Assembly (NCBI GenBank): GCA_965228785.1
Contig: CBDDIF010000001.1
Coordinates: forward strand, 3,348,001 to 3,412,000
Length of the DNA: 64,000 bases
Direction: 5' to 3'
Source: Hoeflea_A sp965228785
Lineage (GTDB): Bacteria > Pseudomonadota > Alphaproteobacteria > Rhizobiales > Rhizobiaceae
This document shows, in pieces, positions 25,277 through 31,909 of the stretch. How positions within the stretch are numbered: the first letter of the stretch is position 1; every line of letters begins with the position of its first letter. Below the pieces are notes generated by a model. It saw nothing but the letters and a program-made list of their open reading frames with translations. It was not told where the DNA came from and did not search any database. The position numbers and the translations under genes were made by a program.

Positions 25277-25457
25277 AAAAATCTCCCCGACTAGGATGTG
25301 TTGTCAAGACGCCAAAAGGTGCAGAAAGCTTTCCCGGAGCGGGCCCACCCGGGGCCCTTCTTGCACGGTGTTATGAGCTGGAATTGCAAGTTTGAATTCC
25401 TAAGCTTCCGTTTCGTTGTTTGGACTGCGTGTTGAAGCTCAAGCGCATCTCGGCCTG

Positions 25458-26861
25458 TCAGGTGACTTCAAACCATGTATTCATACCGGCCGCTGCATGT
25501 TCAAGCATGTGACAATGAAGAAGCCATTTTCCGGGATTGTCCGCCACGAAAGCTATAGTCGTGGTTTGGTCCGGTCCGACCAGAAATGTATCGCGCCAGG
25601 GATTTCCTTCATCAACCGAGCTTCCACCTCTTTCAATGATTCTAAAGTGGTGTCCATGCACATGCATGGCATGTACGAAAGCGGTTTTATTAACCGTTTC
25701 CAAAATGATTGTTTCGCCCCGGGCAGCGCTGAAGAAGGGGTCATCCGCAAGATTGGCAATTCCATTGAATGCCCATACTTGACCTGTCTTACTGTAATCA
25801 GACCCCTGAAGCTTTTTGCCATTGTAAACGGTGTCACCCATGGTACCCATGGCACCACCAGTCATATGCAATTGAATGCGCTTCGCGCCTATGAGATTCG
25901 GCTCGGGCAGTCGGTTGGGTGTCAAATTTGGTGGCTTTGTCGTCTGTTTGCTGGTCCCGACAATTTGTAGCTGCGCAAAAGGAAAAGGCCGGTCCCCGGA
26001 AAGCTCTTCAAGCATGAACGCGCCTTGTTCAGTCGGGCTTATTATGAAATCGACACGCTGAGCCGGTCCAATCATCAGAGGCGAATATCCTGGTTCCATC
26101 GGACCTGCGAGAGCTTGTCCATCATATGCGATGACATAAGCTTTGAAACGCCCAGGATCCATTTCCAGTATCCGTGCGTTAGATGCATTGATTACGCGCA
26201 GTCTATATGCTTCGCCTGTTCTGAGTTTGAAAGTGGGTTGGCTGTAGCCGTTTACGGTAATCCAGTTTCCCAGTCGACCACCATGGCTCCAGTCCATTAG
26301 AGACCCGATACTGGCAACGTCCAGGGTCCCATTTTGGTTAAGCCGCCAGTCGTCGACAACAAGCGTGAGGTCGTGATCGTCATCAAACGCTGGATCATCT
26401 TCTAGGACGACCAGTGGCCCATAGAGCCCCCTGGCCACCTGGTTCCAACTTCTGTTGTGAGCATGATACCAATAGGTACCGGCATCCGGTGGAATAAAGT
26501 CATATTCGAAAGTCGAACCGGGGTCCACAGCCTTCTGTGTCAGACCGGATACACCGTCCATTGCGTTTGCGATACGGATACCGTGCCAGTGGATCGATGT
26601 TGGTTCATCAAGCTCGTTCTTCAACCGAACTCTAATGCGCTCGCCGCGTTTGACCCTGATTGATGGACCGGGCGAGCCTCCATTGTAGGTCCACAGGTCC
26701 GAGGCGGGGGCATCGCTTTGATAAAGCCTTTGTTTGGAAGGTTTTGCCGAGATCTCCAGAACTTTGTCGAGCGCATATGACAAATCGTAGGTAACCGGAA
26801 AGGCCGCCATAGTTGCCGCCGTCATTGATGAACGCAGGAATTCTCGGCGTTTTATCTTCAT
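25458..26861 (-). CDS. Multicopper oxidase (laccase-like, periplasmic)
   Basis: A 467-residue three-domain oxidase. The N-terminus has KRREFLRSSMTAATMAA, a Tat-like signal. Copper-binding motifs in order: IHWHGIRI, YWYHAHN, HAMHVHGHHF and LLHCHMLEHAAAGM. There is a Met patch (LHMTGGAMGTMGDTV) before the last domain. Its start overlaps the stop of the diheme cytochrome gene by four bases, so the oxidase and two cytochromes (25458-28360) form one leftward operon. That pairing suggests that electrons taken from Cu(I) or another donor pass to cytochrome c rather than only to O2; this is an inference. Paralogue of the gene at 20393 but without the large Met insert. Confidence 0.92.
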   Translation of the reverse strand: MKIKRREFLRSSMTAATMAAFPVTYDLSYALDKVLEISAKPSKQRLYQSDAPASDLWTYNGGSPGPSIRVKRGERIRVRLKNELDEPTSIHWHGIRIANAMDGVSGLTQKAVDPGSTFEYDFIPPDAGTYWYHAHNRSWNQVARGLYGPLVVLEDDPAFDDDHDLTLVVDDWRLNQNGTLDVASIGSLMDWSHGGRLGNWITVNGYSQPTFKLRTGEAYRLRVINASNARILEMDPGRFKAYVIAYDGQALAGPMEPGYSPLMIGPAQRVDFIISPTEQGAFMLEELSGDRPFPFAQLQIVGTSKQTTKPPNLTPNRLPEPNLIGAKRIQLHMTGGAMGTMGDTVYNGKKLQGSDYSKTGQVWAFNGIANLADDPFFSAARGETIILETVNKTAFVHAMHVHGHHFRIIERGGSSVDEGNPWRDTFLVGPDQTTTIAFVADNPGKWLLHCHMLEHAAAGMNTWFEVT

Positions 26862-27754
26862 TGTGCGTGATCCTGATCTAATAAGAATGTCGCTATTGCC
26901 GTTAAATCATCATCGCTAAGAAATGATGTTCCATCTCTAACGACTTCGCCCATCGATCCACCAAAGGCGTCCCCGTCCGGCAATACCCCGGTTTTTAAAG
27001 CATACTTCAAATTTTTCACTGTCCAGCCTTTTTCCAACAACTCACTGCTGATGATCGGCGGTGCCTTGCCACCATCAGGAAGACCTTCTGAACCGTGGAG
27101 TTCAAGTTCGGCCTGCCTTGCGCCGGCAAAATTTCTTGGAGTGTGACATGCTCCACAATGGGCCGGCCCTTCGACAATAAATTTGCCCCGGTTCCAGCTG
27201 TCACTTTTGCCCTCAACCTTTTCATAGGGATTCGTATCCAAAAAAACGGCTCGCCAGAATTTTAGACCGCCGCGAAAGTTGAAAGGGAATAGCATATCCT
27301 GGGGCTTAGATGGCTCTTCCACCGCAGGCACAGTCTGGAACGCGGCCCAAAGGTCCGCGACATCCTGATCCGAGAGTTTTGCATAAAATGGGTACGGAAA
27401 GGCTGGATAGTAGGAATCTCCCTCAGGTCGTATACCCTTTCTGACAGCGGCGGCAAACTCTTGGATCGTCCAGTCACCAATGCCAAATTCCTTGTGAGTA
27501 GTCAGATTTGGGGAATAGAAAGTTCCAAAATCAGTTTTCAGTGCCAAGCCTCCGGCAAGAGGCGCACCACCTTCTTCAATGTTTGTGTGGCATGCTATAC
27601 AGCCAGACATGCGGGCCAGATAGGCACCCCTAGAAACATCGCCATTGGGAAATTCGGCAACTTCTTCATTGTCAAGCGGCCACACGGCCACGGTCGCCAT
27701 CCCGGCCCCTGCAAACGCCAGGGCCAGAACGAGCATCACCTTGACTTTTTTCAT
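26858..27754 (-). CDS. Diheme cytochrome c
   Basis: A 298-residue exported cytochrome with an N-terminal signal or anchor (VMLVLALAFAGAGMATVAV) and two CxxCH sites (GCIACHTNIEEGG near residue 51 and HCGACHTPRNFAG near residue 200). Each lies in its own cytochrome domain with a downstream methionine. The arrangement resembles the cytochrome subunits of periplasmic dehydrogenases. It lies four bases from the cytochrome c' gene and overlaps the oxidase gene (ATGA), so all three are co-translated. Confidence 0.9.
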   Translation of the reverse strand: MKKVKVMLVLALAFAGAGMATVAVWPLDNEEVAEFPNGDVSRGAYLARMSGCIACHTNIEEGGAPLAGGLALKTDFGTFYSPNLTTHKEFGIGDWTIQEFAAAVRKGIRPEGDSYYPAFPYPFYAKLSDQDVADLWAAFQTVPAVEEPSKPQDMLFPFNFRGGLKFWRAVFLDTNPYEKVEGKSDSWNRGKFIVEGPAHCGACHTPRNFAGARQAELELHGSEGLPDGGKAPPIISSELLEKGWTVKNLKYALKTGVLPDGDAFGGSMGEVVRDGTSFLSDDDLTAIATFLLDQDHAQ

Positions 27755-27757
27755 GGC

Positions 27758-28360
27758 CTATTTTTTTTCCAACCGAAACTTCGTGTGGCAGGAGGAACAG
27801 GTTTGTGCGAGCATATTGAACACCCCGTCAGCTGGCATTTTTGCCAGTTCTGCAACATCCAAATTAGCCGATCCACCTCCCATCATCGAGGCACCTCCCA
27901 TCATGGTCGAATTGCCGCTCCCCATCATGGTGGTGGTTTCCGTCCCCATCATGTTGCCTGTGTCAGCCTGATCCGATTTCATCATCAATCCATTCGCGGC
28001 CGCCAACTCAAGACCGTCCGCCTGAACTGAAAGCTGGTCCGCGAGTTGCTTGAATTCGTCCCACCTGGACCAGATTTCTGGCTTTGCCTCCGAAGCTTTC
28101 TGGAGGCTGTCTTCGGGAAACAGTTTCGTCATGGCTTCACCAGCATGGGACCTGATCAAGGCGGCACCCTGCTTTACCATATCTGCGTTGTATTCCGTTT
28201 CCCCCATCATCATGGATGAAATTGTTTTGACGGCCTTGCTCATGGCCGACATCGCATCCATGCGTTCCTTAACTATCCCTGTTGCTCCACCATGAGCCAT
28301 GGCCGCGATAGAGATTGCTGTCACAGTCGCCGCTGTGAGAAAAAACACCAGTCGTTTCAT
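27758..28360 (-). CDS. Cytochrome c' family protein with Met-rich insert
   Basis: A 200-residue exported cytochrome. The four-helix cytochrome c' fold is suggested by helical, Met-poor stretches and by the C-terminal heme site CSSCHTKFRLEKK. An insert of about 40 residues before the last helix is Met/Gly/Thr-rich (MMGTETTTMMGSGNSTMM and MMGGASMMGGG), unlike ordinary cytochromes c', and looks like a Cu(I) site. ATG 28360 is chosen over 28369 and 28384 because AGAGGG lies about nine bases ahead. First gene of the cytochrome-oxidase operon. Confidence 0.82.
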   Translation of the reverse strand: MKRLVFFLTAATVTAISIAAMAHGGATGIVKERMDAMSAMSKAVKTISSMMMGETEYNADMVKQGAALIRSHAGEAMTKLFPEDSLQKASEAKPEIWSRWDEFKQLADQLSVQADGLELAAANGLMMKSDQADTGNMMGTETTTMMGSGNSTMMGGASMMGGGSANLDVAELAKMPADGVFNMLAQTCSSCHTKFRLEKK

Positions 28361-28392
28361 TAAGTTCATCCCTCTTGAAATCAATGCAAGTC

Positions 28393-28409
28393 AGCTGCCG
28401 CTGGCAGCT
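28393..28409 (-). terminator. Hairpin between CopL-like gene and cytochrome operon
   Basis: AGCTGCC/GGCAGCT with a three-base loop, downstream of the gene ending at 28424 and upstream of the cytochrome c' start. No T-tract follows, so it may be a weak terminator or a processing hairpin. Confidence 0.35.
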
Positions 28410-28423
28410 CAATTCGTTGAAAC

Positions 28424-28783
28424 TCAAGAGGTTATTCGAGGCGGCGGAGGATCCCATTCCGGGCTGAGGGAAAACCACTCTTTTTCTTTGCCGAGACAGC
28501 TGGCACACATTGTGTTCATAGGCTGAAATTCACCTGAGCCGATATTGGCCGAAATATCGGCGCCACAATGGATAATCAGGTCCGCACCAGGATGCTTCGA
28601 CATCGGTCCGGATTCAAGATGGGCATGTTCCTGTACTTGAGGATCCGTAGACTCAATAGTCGTTGCGTGCTCGTGGGTTTTCGAAGACACATCCTCATGG
28701 GATTGAACACCTCCGGCCAAAAGCAATCCCGCGACTGCTAGCCAAATCATGAGCAATACCGATCTGTTCACAATCGGTCTCAT
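28424..28783 (-). CDS. Small secreted CopL-like His/Cys protein
   Basis: A 119-residue protein (126 if ATG 28804 is used). Signal segment SVLLMIWLAVAGLLLAGG, then a His-rich stretch (HEDVSSKTHEHATT, QEHAHLESGPMSKHPGAD), a cysteine group (IHCGADIS and MCASCLGKE) and a proline end (EWDPPPPRITS). This is the clearest member of the four-gene CopL-like set (others at 4300, 23435, 31287). Neither start has a good ribosome site, and both lie in or next to an inverted repeat at 28783-28812. It is upstream of the cytochrome-oxidase operon and in the same direction. Function inferred: periplasmic copper binding. Confidence 0.7.
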   Translation of the reverse strand: MRPIVNRSVLLMIWLAVAGLLLAGGVQSHEDVSSKTHEHATTIESTDPQVQEHAHLESGPMSKHPGADLIIHCGADISANIGSGEFQPMNTMCASCLGKEKEWFSLSPEWDPPPPRITS

Positions 28784-28812
28784 TGACACGGACAAGCCTG
28801 TCATCGTGTCAA
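28783..28812. repeat. Inverted repeat across the CopL-like start region
   Basis: TTGACACG (28783-28790) and CGTGTCAA (28805-28812) flank an inner GACA-agcc-TGTC. The result is an almost complete 12-bp stem with a two-base bulge, covering both possible ATG codons (28783 and 28804). It could hide the start from ribosomes or bind a repressor. Confidence 0.7.
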
Positions 28813-28932
28813 TTCACCGGTAGAGTCTGATGTTGTGTATCGCAGCATGTTTTTGAGCCTTGCATGGTTTGTGATGTACACTTGTACTTTGCCAGCGGCG
28901 CACTTCAAATTGGGCGGTTTTCAACTGTGTGT

Positions 28933-29481
28933 TTAGCCTATGCGTATTTTTGCCTCTGAAATGAATTTATATTGCGGCACCGCAAGATTTGTTGGTGCCG
29001 GACCTTTCCGTATCCTGCCCGACTGGTCGTAGTGGGATCCGTGACAGGGGCAAAACCACCCGTCCCACCCACCTCGATCGGAGCCCTTTGCCTGACCGAG
29101 TGGAATACAGCCCAGATGGGTGCAAACGCCAACTACAACCAGCCATTCCGGCTTAACCACGCGATCCGCATCCAGTTGTGGATCTTTCAGGTCGGAAATA
29201 GGCTCTGAGCGAACCAATTCGACGGTCTTTTGTGTTCTACGGTCAATGAATACGGGTTTTCCCCGCCATTTAACCGTGATGCGTTGTCCGAATTCCATCG
29301 AGGAAAGATCGACCTCGGTGCTTCCCTGGCTCAAGACATCCGCAGAGGGATTGAGCTGATCAATAAATGGCCAAATCGCCGCTGCCGTTCCGATGGCCGC
29401 CATTGCCCCGGTTGTCAGATACAGAAAATCCCGGCGATCAGGATTTTGCCTTGCCGTAGCAGCGATATTCACTTCCGTCAT
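28933..29481 (-). CDS. Rieske [2Fe-2S] protein of the cytochrome bc1 type
   Basis: A 182-residue protein with a Tat-like anchor (DRRDFLYLTTGAMAAIGTAA) and a Rieske domain: VCTHLGCIPLG and CPCHGSHYD supply two cysteines and two histidines for the cluster plus the structural disulfide. The order is that of ubiquinol-cytochrome c reductase iron-sulfur subunits (PetA). No cytochrome b or c1 gene is nearby, so it either serves a bc1 complex encoded elsewhere or another partner in this island. It lies downstream of a MerR gene on the same strand (93 bases), itself behind a CueR-type promoter, so copper may induce it. Confidence 0.88.
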   Translation of the reverse strand: MTEVNIAATARQNPDRRDFLYLTTGAMAAIGTAAAIWPFIDQLNPSADVLSQGSTEVDLSSMEFGQRITVKWRGKPVFIDRRTQKTVELVRSEPISDLKDPQLDADRVVKPEWLVVVGVCTHLGCIPLGQAKGSDRGGWDGWFCPCHGSHYDQSGRIRKGPAPTNLAVPQYKFISEAKIRIG

Positions 29482-29574
29482 ACTCGTCTCTTTTCAGCGA
29501 ATTCTCGTTCACCGAGTTCATCGAATTCCGGTTATTGGGAGATAAGTGAAAGCCTCCAGTAGTGTGTTTAGTGT

Positions 29575-29970
29575 TTAGGTGCCAACAGGTTCGCCGATAT
29601 CATTGATCACGGGGTAGTGGGGTTTGTTGTGCCCACCGCATTTTGTTGCCAAGGCGGAAAGGGTCATTCGCAATGATCCCAAAGCGGATTGTTTACTGTC
29701 GATCTTCCCTATCATTTCGAGAACAATCGATCTGATTTCAGCACCGCTAAGGTTTTGGTCTTGGTAAAGAGACATTAACAGCCGGCATTCATCGACAGAG
29801 AATCCCAGACTGCGCGCGCATTGAACAAAGCGCAAAAAATGTATGTCCTCTCTCGAAAAACTTCGGTAGCCATTGGCGCGTCGTTCAGGAACCACGAGTT
29901 CAATATCCTCGTAGTAGCGGATAGTTTTCGGAGGAAGATTTGTGTGTTCTGCTGCTTGACCAATATTCAT
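29575..29970 (-). CDS. MerR-family regulator, CueR-like with one loop cysteine lost
   Basis: A 131-residue MerR-family protein with a CueR-like head (MNIGQAAEHTNLPPKTIRYYE, then YRSFSREDIHFLRFVQCARSLGFS). In the metal loop the first cysteine is kept (ATKCGG) but the residue at the second position is tyrosine (KPHYPVIND), so the linear two-cysteine site of CueR is broken. Start ATG 29970 has GGACGAG in front. The GTG/TTG upstream frame to 30003 is unlikely. It lies upstream of the Rieske gene and behind its own CueR-type box at 30133-30163. It may sense another signal or be a decaying copy. Confidence 0.85.
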   Translation of the reverse strand: MNIGQAAEHTNLPPKTIRYYEDIELVVPERRANGYRSFSREDIHFLRFVQCARSLGFSVDECRLLMSLYQDQNLSGAEIRSIVLEMIGKIDSKQSALGSLRMTLSALATKCGGHNKPHYPVINDIGEPVGT

Positions 29971-30132
29971 CGTACTCGTCCTGTCCCGATAGTCGTCGGT
30001 CACGGTCTATGCACTGTCAGAGGACCCGATGAGAGTCGCAACAGTGCAGCTTTTCGTTTCAGCGTTTGCCTTTGAAAACCGTTCCGTGCCGTTCAGTACT
30101 GCCACGCTGGATTTCACGCGACGCCTGAAATC

Positions 30133-30163
30133 AGACTAGCGGTTACAGCAGGGGTAAGGTCAA
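30133..30163 (-). promoter_or_regulatory. CueR-type promoter upstream of merR/Rieske unit
   Basis: Minus strand: TTGACC (30158-30163) and TAGTCT (30133-30138) with a 19-base spacer. The spacer dyad is TTAC-N7-GTAA, at the same positions as TTCC-N7-GGAA in the copA and ccmF boxes. The first gene (29970) begins about 160 bases downstream. The long leader holds only a doubtful 36-codon frame from GTG 30117. Confidence 0.75.
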
Positions 30164-30229
30164 TAGCCGTTGCCCACGCAATCAGTTGGATACTGTTCGG
30201 GGCGTGTTGAGGCTATGCCGATCGCTGAC

Positions 30230-30418
30230 TCAGATTAAAAAAGCTCGGCAAAATACCGGACAGATTTGACAATATGATGCACTAGAAGGATGCAAGAAAC
30301 TTAATGGCGAACCGGAACGCTTAGTTTTGGCTGTAAACGGCCTGTCAGGTCGATATCGACTACGGATTACAAGCACCGCGGCTATTATTCCGATTGCCCC
30401 AAGCGAGATCCAAGGCAT
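30230..30418 (-). CDS. Doubtful small membrane ORF
   Basis: From ATG 30418 an open frame of 62 codons encodes one possible membrane helix (WISLGAIGIIAAVLVI) and a basic tail with cysteines (SYCQICPVFC). It lies just beyond the DUF411 stop on the same strand. The ribosome site is not convincing and no family is recognised, so it may not be a gene. Confidence 0.2.
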   Translation of the reverse strand: MPWISLGAIGIIAAVLVIRSRYRPDRPFTAKTKRSGSPLSFLHPSSASYCQICPVFCRAFLI

Positions 30419-30464
30419 AATGCCGAGGACCTCGCCAGCTAGAATTGGCTTTCCAATTTCCAGA

Positions 30465-30935
30465 TCATTGACCCATCTGCATGAAGACCGTCGGATGATC
30501 ATCGCTGCGGCCAGAATAGGCAAATACTTTGTATTGGGCAGTCATATCGAAGCCCATGCCCAGCGACCCCTGTGGCATGCCGGGCACGGCTAAACCGCGA
30601 ATATCAGGTTTCTCCGACATAAGCTTTTCCACCGCATCAATTGGAACGTGCCCTTCGAGCACGTACTTGCGTTCGTCGCCGATGACCGAAGTATGACAGC
30701 TGGCCAACTGGTCGGTTACGCCGCCCTGCTTCTTGATTAGCGACAGGTCATCCATATCGCGGGTTTCGACTGTGTAGCCAGCCTCAATCATCTTGTCCGC
30801 CCAAACCTGGCAGCAGCCGCACCAAGGCGTTTTAAAGACGAGGATGGATTTTTCTGGATCAGCCTCCTGTGCGGAGACTGAGGCGAGTGCTACGACGTTG
30901 GCCGCAACTGCAATAGCGATTATGGTTCTATACAT
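30465..30935 (-). CDS. DUF411 periplasmic metal-binding protein
   Basis: A 156-residue protein with a signal peptide (TIIAIAVAANVVALASVSA). The DUF411 fold is shown by FKTPWCGCCQVWADKMIEAGY (cysteines at about 39, 41, 42), then LASCHTSVIGDERKYVLEGHVP and the end FMQMGQ region. DUF411 proteins occur in copper and silver clusters and bind copper; the fold resembles a thioredoxin-like scaffold with a cysteine-rich site. The upstream gene on the same strand is a decayed DUF2933-like copy (30966-31135), so this may be the surviving member of a former operon. Confidence 0.9.
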   Translation of the reverse strand: MYRTIIAIAVAANVVALASVSAQEADPEKSILVFKTPWCGCCQVWADKMIEAGYTVETRDMDDLSLIKKQGGVTDQLASCHTSVIGDERKYVLEGHVPIDAVEKLMSEKPDIRGLAVPGMPQGSLGMGFDMTAQYKVFAYSGRSDDHPTVFMQMGQ

Positions 30936-30965
30936 TTTTAAGTGTCCTTCTTCGAATTTGTCGGA

Positions 30966-31135
30966 TTAGCAACTCATGCCAAGTACATGCAACACCAGAT
31001 GCAAATTGAGACACGCCAGAAGCGGCGAGGCTACTCAGAGCACTTGAGCAAGGGGTTGGTCATTCGGCAATGCCAGATTGATCAGCCCGACCTGGCGATC
31101 ATTACGACGCAACAAGCCATCATCAGCCATTGGAA
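30966..31135 (-). pseudogene. Decayed DUF2933-like membrane protein
   Basis: Two pieces in different frames on the minus strand match the gene at 15621. The first reads QWLMMACCVVMIAR (cf. MHYGMMACCAVMLLP); after a stop and a frame change the second reads VASPLLACLNLHLVLHVLGMSC and a stop at 30966 (cf. LFAPLLACVGMHLVMHKMMG). About 25 residues between them are scrambled. This is a relic of a second copy of the copper-cluster membrane protein. Confidence 0.6.
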
Positions 31136-31286
31136 CGCTGACTGTTCCCTTTGCATGTCAGGGCGTTTATACGGCGTATTCACAGTACGAACACATTGGC
31201 GCTGACTGGCACGCGCTTTTTGATCATGAGAAGCCTCGATTGGCTGATTTCGTGTTGGCACCCGTACGGGCGATGACTATGAGACA

Positions 31287-31622
31287 TCAAGCAGCATTCG
31301 GAGGCCGAAATGGGGGTAGAGCGACATCGTCAGGTACGCCCCCGGAACAGCAGATCCTCAAATCGGCGTCCGGTTCGGCAATATGGGCGATAATGGAGGG
31401 TACAGCGTTGTTGCAATCTATGGAACAACCGTCCATGGCATGCGGCCTCTTACTTTTCTTTATGCCACAGCAATCGGCAGGTAAATCCACCAAGGCAAAA
31501 TCAACCAATTGGCCATGACCAGCGGCCTCCAACTTGAAGGGGGCGCCATCGAGCGTATTGCCGGGGACGGCCATCACCGCCACCAACGCCAGCATCACAA
31601 TCATGCTCAACACGCGCTGCAT
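31287..31622 (-). CDS. Small secreted CopL-like protein
   Basis: A 111-residue protein with signal segment (MIVMLALVAVMAVPGNTLDG), vicinal cysteines in PADCCGIKKSK, then MDGCSIDCNNAVPSII and ICCSGGVPDD, ending in a proline patch (LPPFRPPNAA). The stretch CCGIKK-x-C-x3-C resembles CCDIKK-x-C-x3-C of the gene at 4300, so these two are the closest pair. It lies between two decayed copper genes (30966-31135 and 31669-31800), yet its own frame is intact. No good ribosome site seen. Function inferred: copper binding. Confidence 0.6.
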   Translation of the reverse strand: MQRVLSMIVMLALVAVMAVPGNTLDGAPFKLEAAGHGQLVDFALVDLPADCCGIKKSKRPHAMDGCSIDCNNAVPSIIAHIAEPDADLRICCSGGVPDDVALPPFRPPNAA

Positions 31623-31668
31623 ATCCGTTTCTTACAGCAGTTTGGCTCAGTCTTCCACTTGCTCAGCT

Positions 31669-31800
31669 TCACATCACCTTGATTTGGATCATGTCACCGT
31701 GAACTGTATTCATACCGTCTACTGAGTGTTCGAGCAGGTGGCAGTGTTAGTGCCAATTGCCGCGGTTGTCGGCAACGAGGTTGATCTTGGTTATTTGTTG
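31669..31800 (-). pseudogene. C-terminal remnant of a multicopper oxidase
   Basis: The minus strand reads KINLVADNRGNWH, a stop (31747-31749), then HCHLLEHSVDGMNT and a short tail ending at 31669. This is the last copper-binding block of a multicopper oxidase (compare FVADNPGKWLLHCHMLEHA in the gene at 25458). No upstream domains can be found in any frame, so only the final part survives. Confidence 0.7.
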
Positions 31801-31909
31801 CGGCCGGCAAGGACCTAGCCCGCCAGCGCGTGCCACTATTGCTTGTCGCGCCTCCCGTCATTTCGACGCGCCTCGTGTTTGCGCCCTTGGGAGCTTATTT
31901 TTTCAGCTG

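Noticed and set aside
25277..25315. TTGACA-N19-ATTTTT before the cytochrome c gene at 25276
   Set aside because: The putative -10 touches the ATG and overlaps the GGGGAG ribosome site; no dyad.
30007..30117. 36-codon GTG frame in the leader of the MerR/Rieske unit
   Set aside because: No ribosome site and no recognisable protein features; cannot be told from chance.
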